Origin: Lachnospiraceae bacterium
Lineage (GTDB): Bacteria; Bacillota; Clostridia; Lachnospirales; Lachnospiraceae
Assembly: GCA_022769625.1 (NCBI GenBank)
Contig: JALEJP010000061.1
Location: 1 to 64,000, forward strand
DNA: 64,000 bases
Direction: 5' to 3'
This document shows positions 34,176 to 44,056 of this stretch, piece by piece. A program made the translations under genes and the position numbers. Positions within the stretch are counted from its first letter, which is position 1. Each line of letters begins with the position of its first letter. The notes under the pieces were generated by a model. That model made no database searches. It worked only from the letters and a program-made list of their open reading frames with translations, and was not told where the DNA came from.

Positions 34176-36542
34176 ATGTTCAAAGTTGTAAAGCGAGACG
34201 GCGAAATCGCCGATTTTGATCTGAAAAAAATCGGCAGTGCCATTGAAAAAGCCTTTGATGCAACACAGATGCAGTATAACGACGATATGGTGGAACTGCT
34301 GGATCTGCGTGTGACAGCTGATTTCCAGAAAAAGATAAAAGATGAGAAGATTGATGTGGAGAGCATACAGGACAGTGTGGAAAATGTTCTGGTACAGGCC
34401 GGATATGCGGATGTTGCAAAGGCCTACATTCTCTACCGCAAGCAGCGGGAAAAGATCCGCAACATGAAATCCACTATTTTGGATTATAAAGAGATCGTGG
34501 ACAGCTATGTGAAAGTAGAGGATTGGCGTGTCAAGGAAAATTCCACGGTTACCTATTCGGTTGGTGGGCTTATCCTGAGTAACTCCGGAGCAGTTACTGC
34601 AAATTACTGGCTTTCTGAGATCTACGACGAGGAGATTGCAGAGGCACACCGCAATGCGGATATTCATCTGCACGACCTGTCCATGCTGACCGGTTATTGT
34701 GCAGGCTGGTCCTTAAAGCAGCTGATCACAGAAGGACTGGGAGGTATTGAGGGCAAGATTACCTCTGCACCAGCCAGACATTTGTCTGTGCTGTGCAATC
34801 AGATGGTAAATTTCCTGGGGATCATGCAGAATGAATGGGCAGGCGCTCAGGCATTCTCTTCCTTTGATACCTACCTTGCACCCTTTGTGAAGATCGACAA
34901 TCTCAGTTACCGTGAGGTAAAGAAATGCATTGAATCGTTTGTTTACGGCGTCAATACGCCCAGCCGCTGGGGTACGCAGGCACCGTTCTCCAATATCACG
35001 CTGGACTGGACGGTTCCGTCTGACCTGGCGGAGCTTCCTGCAATTGTAGGTGGAAAGCCGCAGGATTTCTGTTATAAAGACTGCAAAAAAGAGATGGATA
35101 TGATTAACCGTGCGTTTATTGAGACAATGATCGAGGGAGATGCCAACGGGCGCGGTTTCCAGTATCCCATCCCAACTTATTCCATTACGAAGGATTTTGA
35201 CTGGTCTGATACCGAAAATAACCGGCTTCTGTTTGAGATGACAGCCAAATATGGTACACCGTATTTTTCAAATTATATTAACAGTGATATGGAACCAAGC
35301 GACGTGCGCAGCATGTGCTGCCGTCTGCGCCTGGATTTGCGTGAACTGCGCAAAAAGAGCGGTGGATTTTTTGGATCCGGTGAGAGTACCGGAAGTATCG
35401 GTGTTGTGACCATCAATCTTCCAAGGATCGCCTATCTGTCAAAGACAAAGGAGGAGTTTTTCAAGCGGCTGGATCATATGATGGATATTTCTGCCCGTTC
35501 GCTGAAGATAAAGAGGGAAGTGATATCGAAGCTGCTGGAGGAGGGCTTGTACCCTTATACAAAACGGTATCTCGGCACCTTTAACAATCATTTTTCAACC
35601 ATCGGCATGATCGGTATGAATGAAGCAGGGCTGAATGCGGCATGGCTTCGCAAAGATCTGACGCATGTAGAGACACAGGAGTTTGCCAGGGAGGTTCTGA
35701 ACCATATGCGTGACAGACTGGTTCTGTACCAGGAGGAATATGGAGACCTTTATAATCTGGAGGCAACTCCGGCAGAGTCCACGACCTATCGCCTTGCAAA
35801 GCATGATAAAGAGCGTTATCCGGATATTATCACTGCAAGTGAGGATGGTCATACACCATATTATACCAACAGCTCTCACCTGCCGGTGGGCTATACTTCT
35901 GATATCTTTGATGCCCTGGATATCCAGGATGAGCTGCAGACACTTTACACTTCAGGTACGGTATTCCATGCATTCCTGGGTGAGAAACTGCCGGACTGGA
36001 AGGCAGCAGCCACGCTGGTGCGCAAAATCGCGGAAAACTACAGCCTGCCATATTATACGCTGTCTCCTACTTATTCTGTATGCAAGGAGCACGGATATCT
36101 GGCCGGAGAGCATTTTACCTGCCCGATCTGTGGTAAAAAATCTGAAGTATACAGCCGGATCACCGGTTACTATCGTCCCGTTCAGAACTGGAATGATGGA
36201 AAAACGGAGGAATACAAGAACCGTAAGCTGTATGATGTGGATCATTCCTGCATGAAAAAGGTGAAGACCAGTCTTGTGACCGTCCGTAAAGAGGATGTGG
36301 AAATCAAGCCGGTTGAGAGTGTAAAATATTTATTTACCACAAAGACCTGTCCGAACTGCAAGATTGCAAAGGAAATTTTAAAGGGTGAGGATTATCAGAT
36401 CATCGATGCAGAAGAAAATCAGGAGCTTGTGAAAAAATATGGTATTATGCAGGCACCGACTCTGGTTGTGACAGACGGGAAAAAAGCAAAGAAATATGTA
36501 AATGCGTCCAATATCAAGAAATATGTGACCACTACAAAGTAG
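34176..36542 (+). CDS. nrdD: Anaerobic ribonucleoside-triphosphate reductase with C-terminal glutaredoxin-like domain fusion
   Basis: ATP-cone N-terminus; CPICGKK...RITGYYRPVQNW; C-terminal YLFTTKTCPNCKIAKEIL...YGIMQAPTLVV. Start 34176 (gggaggagcaggtattt-ATG). Confidence 0.92.
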   Translation: MFKVVKRDGEIADFDLKKIGSAIEKAFDATQMQYNDDMVELLDLRVTADFQKKIKDEKIDVESIQDSVENVLVQAGYADVAKAYILYRKQREKIRNMKSTILDYKEIVDSYVKVEDWRVKENSTVTYSVGGLILSNSGAVTANYWLSEIYDEEIAEAHRNADIHLHDLSMLTGYCAGWSLKQLITEGLGGIEGKITSAPARHLSVLCNQMVNFLGIMQNEWAGAQAFSSFDTYLAPFVKIDNLSYREVKKCIESFVYGVNTPSRWGTQAPFSNITLDWTVPSDLAELPAIVGGKPQDFCYKDCKKEMDMINRAFIETMIEGDANGRGFQYPIPTYSITKDFDWSDTENNRLLFEMTAKYGTPYFSNYINSDMEPSDVRSMCCRLRLDLRELRKKSGGFFGSGESTGSIGVVTINLPRIAYLSKTKEEFFKRLDHMMDISARSLKIKREVISKLLEEGLYPYTKRYLGTFNNHFSTIGMIGMNEAGLNAAWLRKDLTHVETQEFAREVLNHMRDRLVLYQEEYGDLYNLEATPAESTTYRLAKHDKERYPDIITASEDGHTPYYTNSSHLPVGYTSDIFDALDIQDELQTLYTSGTVFHAFLGEKLPDWKAAATLVRKIAENYSLPYYTLSPTYSVCKEHGYLAGEHFTCPICGKKSEVYSRITGYYRPVQNWNDGKTEEYKNRKLYDVDHSCMKKVKTSLVTVRKEDVEIKPVESVKYLFTTKTCPNCKIAKEILKGEDYQIIDAEENQELVKKYGIMQAPTLVVTDGKKAKKYVNASNIKKYVTTTK

Positions 36543-36561
36543 AACGCAGACACATGTAATC

Positions 36562-36611
36562 AGAAAGGAGCAGCCGGGTATTTTGTGAAAAATACTGTGC
36601 TGCTCCTTTCT
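36562..36611 (+). terminator. Intrinsic terminator after nrdD
   Basis: AGAAAGGAGCAGC ... GCTGCTCCTTTCT with nested GTATTTT/AAAAATAC. Confidence 0.7.
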
Positions 36612-36661
36612 TGCACCATACATCCGGAGAAAGCGGTCAGCGGCAGGTTCAGAAGATGTGC

Positions 36662-36703
36662 AAAAAAATACCGTATATCATGTCTGCAGCATAATATACG
36701 GTA
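36662..36703 (-). terminator. Intrinsic terminator of cspA
   Basis: Minus strand TACCGTATAT...ATATACGGTATTTTTTT. Confidence 0.8.
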
Positions 36704-36722
36704 CTTTTCGTTCAATCTGCAA

Positions 36723-36923
36723 TTAGCATTTAACAACGTTTGCAGCCTGCATGCCGCGTGCGCCTTCTGTTAAATCATAGGTTACTGCCTGGCCTTCGTC
36801 CAGAGACTTGAAGCCTTCACCCTGGATAGCGGAAAAGTGTACAAAAACATCATTTCCATCTTCACCTGTAATGAATCCATAACCTTTTTCTGCGTTGAAC
36901 CATTTTACTGTACCCTTGTTCAT
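36723..36923 (-). CDS. cspA: Cold shock protein
   Basis: [45 protein letters not shown]. Confidence 0.95.
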   Translation of the reverse strand: MNKGTVKWFNAEKGYGFITGEDGNDVFVHFSAIQGEGFKSLDEGQAVTYDLTEGARGMQAANVVKC

Positions 36924-36954
36924 GATGGTGCCTCCATATAATAAATTTGATACG

Positions 36955-36973
36955 GGTCAGGTTGTGCCTGACC
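36955..36973 (-). promoter_or_regulatory. Perfect 7-bp hairpin in the cspA 5' leader
   Basis: GGTCAGG-TTGTG-CCTGACC. Confidence 0.6.
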
Positions 36974-37072
36974 TTATGACATCTGTACAATTAGAAAGTA
37001 ATATGTCTCATTAGAATGAAAATCATAATCCTTTGCCGCAGATATCATAAATTTGTGGATATTAAAAAAATC

Positions 37073-37124
37073 CACTAGTTATTACAGATTACATAGGTGT
37101 TATTATAATCTCTAATAACTAGTG
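37073..37124. repeat. 12-bp perfect inverted repeat in the cspA/uppP divergent region
   Basis: CACTAGTTATTA ... TAATAACTAGTG, inner GATTA/TAATC; followed on the minus strand by GGATTTTTTT. Confidence 0.7.
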
Positions 37125-37327
37125 AATTACTTTTACATCCAATAAATCCCTCACAAACCGTATTATAGATATAACTCGGATAATTGTCAAGCCTTTTCTT
37201 AGTTTTGCTGAGATTTCAGACAGCGGAAAGAACAGCACTTTTTTCATGTTGTTTTGCCCGGGCATTTCGGTTATACTGTTTACGGAATAATCGTAAATTT
37301 AGAGGAAGGATAACAGAGGAGATTGTT

Positions 37328-38155
37328 ATGTTGGAGATATTAAAGGCTATTCTTTTTGGAATTGTGGAGGGAATTACCGAGTGGCTGCCCATCAGCAGTA
37401 CCGGACATATGATTCTTCTGGATGAGTTGATCCGGCTTGACGTTTCGGAGGCGTTTCGGTCCGTGTTTCTGGTGGTCATCCAACTGGGGGCGATCCTTGC
37501 CGTGGTGCTGCTTTACTGGGATCGCCTGTTTCCGTTTTCTTTTAAAAAAGGAGAAAAACGGATACGGAAGGATGTTTTTTCCATGTGGTTTAAGGTGCTT
37601 GCTGCCTGTATCCCGGCGGCCGTTGTAGGTGTTTTGTTTGATGAAAAAATTGATGAGCTTTTCTACAATTATCAGACGGTTTCTGCAGCACTGATTCTTT
37701 TTGGTATTCTGTTTCTGGTGATTGAGAATTATAATAAAAACAGAACACCAAAGGTCAACCGTATTGCACAGATCACATACCGGGATGCTCTGCTGATCGG
37801 GCTGTTTCAGCTGATTGCAGCAATTTTTCCCGGAACCTCACGTTCCGGTGCCACGATCCTTGGGGGGATTCTGATCGGTCTGTCACGGACGACGGCGGCA
37901 GAGTTTACCTTTTTTCTTGCGGTTCCTGTGATGGCAGGGGCAAGTCTTCTGAAGCTTGTGAAATTCGGGCTGGCATTTTCCGGTATGGAGATCGTCATTC
38001 TGCTGGTCGGAATGGCCGTATCCTTTGTGGTTTCCGTTGTGGTGATTCGATTTTTGATGAATTACATCCGCAGGCATGACTTTAAAGTCTTTGGCTGGTA
38101 CCGCATCCTGCTGGGAATCGTGGTGATTCTGTTTTTTGCCCTGGGAGGGTACTGA
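37328..38155 (+). CDS. uppP: Undecaprenyl-diphosphatase (BacA/UppP)
   Basis: EGITEWLPISSTGHMIL; AAIFPGTSRSGATILGGILIGLSR. Confidence 0.95.
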   Translation: MLEILKAILFGIVEGITEWLPISSTGHMILLDELIRLDVSEAFRSVFLVVIQLGAILAVVLLYWDRLFPFSFKKGEKRIRKDVFSMWFKVLAACIPAAVVGVLFDEKIDELFYNYQTVSAALILFGILFLVIENYNKNRTPKVNRIAQITYRDALLIGLFQLIAAIFPGTSRSGATILGGILIGLSRTTAAEFTFFLAVPVMAGASLLKLVKFGLAFSGMEIVILLVGMAVSFVVSVVVIRFLMNYIRRHDFKVFGWYRILLGIVVILFFALGGY

Positions 38156-38229
38156 GACAGGACAGTGACAGACAATGCAGCTGAGTTTGCGGCGGAATGG
38201 ATTTGAGAAGGGAAAAAGAGGTGAGAAAA

Positions 38230-39579
38230 ATGGAGATAAGGCTTCCGGAGAACGTAAAAAAGATCATAGATGTGCTGGAAAGCAATGGATATGAGGGGTA
38301 TGCGGTGGGCGGCTGTGTGCGTGATTCGATCCTGGGGCGCAGACCCAATGACTGGGATATCACAACATCGGCTTCTCCTCTGCAGGTGAAGCATCTGTTT
38401 CCGAGAACGGTGGATACGGGGATTCAGCACGGAACGGTGACGGTGCTGATGGGAAAGGAAGGCTATGAGGTCACTACTTACCGCCTGGATGGGGAATATG
38501 AGGATGGAAGACATCCGAAAGAGGTTTTGTTTACCTCCAGTCTGACGGAGGATCTGCGGCGCAGAGATTTTACCATCAATGCCATGGCTTACAATGAAAG
38601 CCGGGGTCTGGTGGACGTTTTTGGCGGAAGAGAGGATATAAAAAATGGTGTGATACGCTGTGTGGGTGAACCGGAGGAACGCTTTGGAGAAGATGCGCTT
38701 CGTATTCTGCGGGCTGTTCGTTTTTCGGCACAGCTTGGATTTACCGTTGAGGAAAAGACAGCGGAGGCGATCCGGAAGCTTGCCGCAAATCTGAATTATA
38801 TCAGCGCGGAACGCATCCAGACCGAGCTTGTAAAGCTGCTTATCTCTCCCCATCCGGATTACCTGAGACTGGCCTGGGAGTATGGCATCACTGCAGTCAT
38901 TCTTCCGGAATTTGACCGGGCAATGGAGACCGAACAGAATAATCCCCATCATTGCTGGAATGTGGGGATACACACATTGGAGACACTTAGAAACGTTGAA
39001 AATGACAAATGTCTGCGTCTTGCGGCGCTGTTTCATGATCTTGGGAAACCGCTTGTGCGCACCACCGATGAACAGGGCGTGGATCATTTTTACGGGCATG
39101 CAAAGGTCGGCTGTGAGCTTGCATCCGATATTCTGCACAGGCTGAAATTTGATAACGATACGATTCATAAGGTAAAGATTTATGTAAATTATCATGATGT
39201 CCGTCCGGAACTGACCGAGAAAAGTGTCCGCAAAGCGGTAAGCCGCATCGGAGCAGATCATTTTTCACAAATATGGAAGCTCAAAATGGCAGATACTCTG
39301 GCACAGAGTCCTGCGTGGCAGCCGGTAAAAAAAGAATATCTGTACAGACTTGACGGGATTTATCAGGAAATACGGAAAAAAAAGCAGTGCCTGACGGTCA
39401 AGGAGCTTGCGGTAAACGGAAGGGATCTGATTGCAGATGGGATGCAGCCGGGCAAAGAACTTGGATACATGCTGAATGCGCTTCTGGAATTTGTACTGGA
39501 AAACCCGGACTGCAATGAAAAAGAGACGCTGCTTATCCGAAGCAGACAGATAAGAATAAATCATCCCGACGGGATGTGA
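38230..39579 (+). CDS. cca: CCA tRNA nucleotidyltransferase
   Basis: YAVGGCVRDSILGRRPNDWDITTSA; RRRDFTINAMAYN; HD motif ALFHDLGKP. Confidence 0.93.
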   Translation: MEIRLPENVKKIIDVLESNGYEGYAVGGCVRDSILGRRPNDWDITTSASPLQVKHLFPRTVDTGIQHGTVTVLMGKEGYEVTTYRLDGEYEDGRHPKEVLFTSSLTEDLRRRDFTINAMAYNESRGLVDVFGGREDIKNGVIRCVGEPEERFGEDALRILRAVRFSAQLGFTVEEKTAEAIRKLAANLNYISAERIQTELVKLLISPHPDYLRLAWEYGITAVILPEFDRAMETEQNNPHHCWNVGIHTLETLRNVENDKCLRLAALFHDLGKPLVRTTDEQGVDHFYGHAKVGCELASDILHRLKFDNDTIHKVKIYVNYHDVRPELTEKSVRKAVSRIGADHFSQIWKLKMADTLAQSPAWQPVKKEYLYRLDGIYQEIRKKKQCLTVKELAVNGRDLIADGMQPGKELGYMLNALLEFVLENPDCNEKETLLIRSRQIRINHPDGM

Positions 39580-39687
39580 CTGTCTGGCAAAACAGAAAAT
39601 GGACTGGAAAGAGCCAGAAGAACTTTCTGTATATTTCCCCCTGGCTTCTCATAGGATAGAGAAGAAAAGTGATGTGGGGGGATTGGA

Positions 39688-40716
39688 GTGAATGAAAAGG
39701 ATTTAACAATACTGGAGCAGTACGAACTGCAGGTGAGAAGCACCAGGCGGGGACGCGGCTCCTTTCTTTGTGAGACGGACAGGGGACTGGTACAGGTGAC
39801 CGAGTTTTCCGGGTCGAAGGAGCGGCTTTTTTTTCAGAACCGGGTACTGCATTTTCTGAGGGAACAGGGAAAACGTTCGGATGTCATTCTGGAAAACCGG
39901 GAAGGAAATCTGGTCTCCCTGGACCGGTATGGGAACGGCTATGTGGTAAAGGAGTGGTTTGCCGGAAGAGAATGTGACACGAAAAGTACAGAGGATATTC
40001 TGGCGGCTGTCCGGTATCTGGCCGGACTCCACAAGGTTCTGCGTCTCCCGGTGCAGCAGGAAACGGAAGTAGTGCAGGAAACACAGAATCCGGATGCCGG
40101 TTCCATCAGACGGGATCTGGAATACAGTGCAGAGCCGTTGACAGATGAGATTGCGCGTCATACCCGGGAACTGAAAAAGATACGGAATTTTGTGCGTGGG
40201 CGGAAGAAAAAAGGCGCATTTGAGCTGCGTTTTCTGGAGGTTTATGATCCATTTATGGAGCAGGCAGAGGAAGTGTGCAGAAGGCTTTCGGATTCCGGGG
40301 CTTATGCGCTGTATCGGCAGTGTATCCGGGAACGCAGGGTCTGCCACGGGGATTACAGCCAGCACAATCTCTTTTTTGACCGGGAGGGTGCGGCAGCGGT
40401 TAATTTTGCCAGGTGCTGTTTTGACACACAAATTGTGGATTTTTACCAGTTTTTCCGGAAAATAATGGAGAAGCAGGGATGGAACCAGAAGCTTGGGATG
40501 GAAATGATACATGCTTATCAGTCCGTGCGGCCTTTAAGCGATGCGGAATTTGAGAATTTCTGTATCCGGCTTGCCTATCCGGAAAAGTTCTGGAAGCTGG
40601 CCAATCATTACTTTAACAGCAGGAAAACCTGGATGCCCCAAAAGAATCTGCAGAAGCTGGAGATCCTGGCTGCCCAGGAAAAAAGGCGGGGAGATTTTGT
40701 AAAGTTTCTGCATTAA
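39688..40716 (+). CDS. CotS/APH-like kinase-fold protein (spore coat-type)
   Basis: VCHGDYSQHNLFFD (APH catalytic loop); VRYLAGLHK. Confidence 0.7.
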   Translation: MNEKDLTILEQYELQVRSTRRGRGSFLCETDRGLVQVTEFSGSKERLFFQNRVLHFLREQGKRSDVILENREGNLVSLDRYGNGYVVKEWFAGRECDTKSTEDILAAVRYLAGLHKVLRLPVQQETEVVQETQNPDAGSIRRDLEYSAEPLTDEIARHTRELKKIRNFVRGRKKKGAFELRFLEVYDPFMEQAEEVCRRLSDSGAYALYRQCIRERRVCHGDYSQHNLFFDREGAAAVNFARCCFDTQIVDFYQFFRKIMEKQGWNQKLGMEMIHAYQSVRPLSDAEFENFCIRLAYPEKFWKLANHYFNSRKTWMPQKNLQKLEILAAQEKRRGDFVKFLH

Positions 40717-40786
40717 CGGTTTATTTTTGCCATTTTTTATTATATAATAAAGCTACCTATTGATTGAATTTTATGGAGGTAGCGCA

Positions 40787-42520
40787 ATGGATTACAAAAA
40801 AGTCTATGAAGAGTGGCTCGCAAATCCATATTTTGACGAGGCTACAAAGGCTGAACTGAGAGCCATCTCAGAGGATGAAAAGGAAATTAAAGAGCGTTTC
40901 TACGCAGACCTGGAATTTGGTACAGCAGGGCTGCGGGGAATTATTGGTGCCGGAACAAATCGTATGAATGTTTACACTGTACGTAAGGCAACACAGGGGC
41001 TGGCTAATTATATTAAATCTGTGGGAGCACAGGAAAAAGGCGTGGCAATTGCATACGATTCCAGACGTATGTCACCGGAATTTGCAGATGAAGCAGCGTT
41101 GTGTCTGGCTGCAAATGGAATCAAGGCATATGTGTTCGATGCACTGAGACCGACACCGGAGCTGTCCTTTGCAGTTCGTACTCTGAAATGTACGGCAGGT
41201 ATCAACATCACAGCAAGCCACAACCCGCCGGAATATAACGGATATAAGGTTTACTGGGAGGATGGTGCACAGATTACACCACCCCATGATACCGGTATCA
41301 TGGCGGAAGTAAAAGCAGTGACGGATTATGCAAACGTAAAGACCATGAGCAAGGAGGATGCGGTTGCAGCAGGACTTTATGAGGTAATCGGTGCCAATAT
41401 CGATGATCCGTATATTGAAGCACTGAAAAGCCAGGTGATTCACTGGGATTCAATCCGGGAAGTAAGCAAGGATCTGAAGATCGTGTATTCTCCTCTGCAT
41501 GGTACCGGAAATGTACCGGCCAGAAGAGTATTAAAAGAGCTTGGTTTTGAAAATGTTTACGTTGTAAAAGAGCAGGAGCTTCCGGATGGAGAGTTCCCGA
41601 CTGTAAGCTACCCGAACCCGGAGGCAGAGGAGGCTTTTGAGCTTGGCCTTAAGCTTGCAAAGGAAGTTGACGCAGACCTTGTTCTGGCTACGGATCCGGA
41701 TGCAGACCGTCTGGGTGTACGTGTAAAGGACAAAGACGGTGTATATCACACTCTGACAGGAAATATGTCAGGCTGTCTGCTGGAAGAGTATGAGCTGAGC
41801 CAGCGGAAAGCGGCTGCCGGCAGCCTTCCGGAGGATGGAGCCGTTGTCAGCACCATCGTTACCACAAATATGGCAGGTGCGATTGCGAAATCCTATGGTC
41901 TGCGCTTTATTGAAGTACTGACCGGTTTCAAATATATCGGTCAGCAGATTCTGGGCTTTGAGAACAGCGGTAAGGGTACCTATCTGTTTGGATTTGAGGA
42001 AAGCTACGGCTGTCTGATCGGAACGCATGCAAGAGATAAAGACGCGATCGTTGCTACGATGGCATTGTGTGAGGCAGCAGCTTATTATAAGACCCAGGGC
42101 AAGACTTTGTGGGATGCCATGATTGACATGTATGAGAAATATGGCTACTACAAGGATGACATTCAGTCCATCACGCTGAAAGGCATCGAAGGTCTGCAGA
42201 AGATTCAGGAAATTCTGGAAACACTGCGCAATGATACTCCGGCTGAGATTGCGGGCTATAAGGTTCTGTCAGCAAGAGATTACAAGAAGGACACGGTCAA
42301 AAATCTGGAAACCGGCGAGGTTACCGCAACCGGTCTGCCGTCATCCAATGTTCTGTACTATGACCTGAGCGATGACGCATGGCTGTGTGTAAGACCTTCC
42401 GGTACCGAACCAAAGGTTAAATTCTACTACGGCGTAAAGGGTATTTCTCTGGAGGATGCAGATGCCAGATCTGCGGCGTTCGGTGAAAAGGTTGTCGCTA
42501 TGATTCAGGCAATGCTGTAA
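40787..42520 (+). CDS. pgcA: Phospho-sugar mutase (phosphoglucomutase PgcA-like)
   Basis: FGTAGLRGIIGAGTNRMN; TASHNPPEYNGYKVYW; DPDADRLGV. Confidence 0.92.
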   Translation: MDYKKVYEEWLANPYFDEATKAELRAISEDEKEIKERFYADLEFGTAGLRGIIGAGTNRMNVYTVRKATQGLANYIKSVGAQEKGVAIAYDSRRMSPEFADEAALCLAANGIKAYVFDALRPTPELSFAVRTLKCTAGINITASHNPPEYNGYKVYWEDGAQITPPHDTGIMAEVKAVTDYANVKTMSKEDAVAAGLYEVIGANIDDPYIEALKSQVIHWDSIREVSKDLKIVYSPLHGTGNVPARRVLKELGFENVYVVKEQELPDGEFPTVSYPNPEAEEAFELGLKLAKEVDADLVLATDPDADRLGVRVKDKDGVYHTLTGNMSGCLLEEYELSQRKAAAGSLPEDGAVVSTIVTTNMAGAIAKSYGLRFIEVLTGFKYIGQQILGFENSGKGTYLFGFEESYGCLIGTHARDKDAIVATMALCEAAAYYKTQGKTLWDAMIDMYEKYGYYKDDIQSITLKGIEGLQKIQEILETLRNDTPAEIAGYKVLSARDYKKDTVKNLETGEVTATGLPSSNVLYYDLSDDAWLCVRPSGTEPKVKFYYGVKGISLEDADARSAAFGEKVVAMIQAML

Positions 42521-42521
42521 C

Positions 42522-43031
42522 ATGAACCGGATCTATAACTTTGAAGATTTCTGTAATATCGTAGGTGCTCTGCGCGATGAAGAGGGTGGATGTCCCTGGG
42601 ACAGGGAGCAGACCCATGAAAGCCTGAAACCGTGCATGGTGAATGAGACAGCGGAAGCAGTGGCTGCGGTGAATCTCTATCATCAGACCGGTGACGGCAG
42701 AAATCTCTGTGAGGAGCTGGGGGACATGCTGCTCCAGGTTGTTCTTCAAAGCCAGATTGCCAAAGAGGAAGGACTGTTTACGATCCAGGATGTGGTACAG
42801 GCTGTCAGTGAGAAGATGATCCGCAGACATCCCCATGTGTTTGGGGAGGAGAGCATCGCGCTTTCCGGTGAGGTTTTAAAGAACTGGGAAGCGATCAAGA
42901 AAAAAGAAAAATCATGTCTGTCAGAAGAGGAAAAAAAGGCGCAGAAACACGCAGTTTATCTTGCACAACAGGAAATGATAGAACATTTACAGAAATCCCT
43001 TGACAAATACGAGGATAGCGATTATAAATAA
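42522..43031 (+). CDS. mazG: MazG nucleotide pyrophosphohydrolase
   Basis: CPWDREQTHESLKPCMVNETAEAV...LCEELGDMLLQVVLQSQIA. Confidence 0.9.
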   Translation: MNRIYNFEDFCNIVGALRDEEGGCPWDREQTHESLKPCMVNETAEAVAAVNLYHQTGDGRNLCEELGDMLLQVVLQSQIAKEEGLFTIQDVVQAVSEKMIRRHPHVFGEESIALSGEVLKNWEAIKKKEKSCLSEEEKKAQKHAVYLAQQEMIEHLQKSLDKYEDSDYK

Positions 43032-43257
43032 ACATAGCTGACGGGGCTGTCGCACAGTGTATTGTGAGGTTTGCAAAAACCGGCATACCTGTGCAGCAGC
43101 CTCGTTGTACCACGGCATGCAAAGATGCATCTGAGGGGCATTTCCTGCGTTGCTGTGCATGTGAGAAAAAGTCCACGGGACCTTTTCAAAGTGGATAAAA
43201 GGTGGCATCTGATGTGCCCGATAGAAAAAGAGAAGAGAATCAGAGGAGGAAATGTCC

Positions 43258-43533
43258 ATGAATAAGACAGAATTAATCGCAGCGATCGCTGAGCAGACAG
43301 AGTTATCCAGAAAAGATGCAGAGAAAGCGCTGAAAGCTTTCACAGATATTGTGGCAGAGGAACTGAAGAAAGGTGAAAAGGTTCAGCTGGTTGGTTTTGG
43401 TACGTTTGAGGTTTCTGAGAGAGCGGCAAGAGAAGGCAGAAATCCGCAGAGCGGCGAGCCGATGACGATTGCAGCTTCCAAAGCTCCGAAGTTTAAAGCA
43501 GGTAAAGCACTGAAGGATATGATCAATAACTAA
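43258..43533 (+). CDS. HU family DNA-binding protein
   Basis: [32 protein letters not shown]...[22 protein letters not shown]. Confidence 0.95.
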   Translation: MNKTELIAAIAEQTELSRKDAEKALKAFTDIVAEELKKGEKVQLVGFGTFEVSERAAREGRNPQSGEPMTIAASKAPKFKAGKALKDMINN

Positions 43534-43547
43534 GGATAGCTGTTCAA

Positions 43548-43581
43548 GGAGCTGCCGCGGATTGTGCGGCGGCTTTTTTTG
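43548..43581 (+). terminator. Intrinsic terminator of HU gene
   Basis: GCTGCCGC...GCGGCGGCTTTTTTT. Confidence 0.75.
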
Positions 43582-43620
43582 TTACCTGGGAAATTCCTTC
43601 GAATTTCCCAGGTAACAAAA
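43577..43620. repeat. Perfect 20-bp-arm hairpin
   Basis: TTTTGTTACCTGGGAAATTC-CTTC-GAATTTCCCAGGTAACAAAA. Confidence 0.85.
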
Positions 43621-43650
43621 GCACTTCGTGCAAACGATGCACAGCTTCGC

Positions 43651-43717
43651 GCGGGTCCCAAAGTCATGCTTTTTCATGCAAGCATGTATTTTATGTCCAT
43701 TTGTCCCTTGACTCATA
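43651..43717. repeat. Dispersed hairpin element (copy c)
   Basis: Left part identical to 822-852; right part nearly identical to 25069-25111. Confidence 0.75.
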
Positions 43718-43720
43718 AAT

Positions 43721-43784
43721 ATTTTGAATATCAAAATTTTATCTTGACAAACGATAATTACTGGACTATACTTTGAAAGTCAAA
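43721..43784 (+). promoter_or_regulatory. fab operon promoter with two FabT-like operators
   Basis: TTGACA (43744-43749) N17 TATACT (43767-43772); palindromes ATTTTGAATATCAAAAT (43721-43737) and TTTGAAAGTCAAA (43772-43784). Confidence 0.75.
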
Positions 43785-43822
43785 ATATTTGAAAACAAAA
43801 TCAAAACAAAAGGAGAATACAT

Positions 43823-44056
43823 ATGTTTGAGAAAATGAAAGAAATGATCGCAGAGCAGTTAAATTGTGAAGAGGATGGCATCACTATGGAGACTTCCTTT
43901 AAAGAGGATCTGGGTGCGGATTCTCTGGATCTGTTTGAGCTGGTTATGTCCATGGAGGATGAGTTTGGCGTTGAGATTCCTTCAGAAGAGCTGGAGCAGC
44001 TGACAACGGTTGGAGCTGTCGTAGAGTATCTGAAGGGAAAAGGTGTAGAGGCGTAA
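43823..44056 (+). CDS. acpP: Acyl carrier protein
   Basis: DLGADSLDLFELVMSMEDEFGVEIP. Confidence 0.95.
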   Translation: MFEKMKEMIAEQLNCEEDGITMETSFKEDLGADSLDLFELVMSMEDEFGVEIPSEELEQLTTVGAVVEYLKGKGVEA

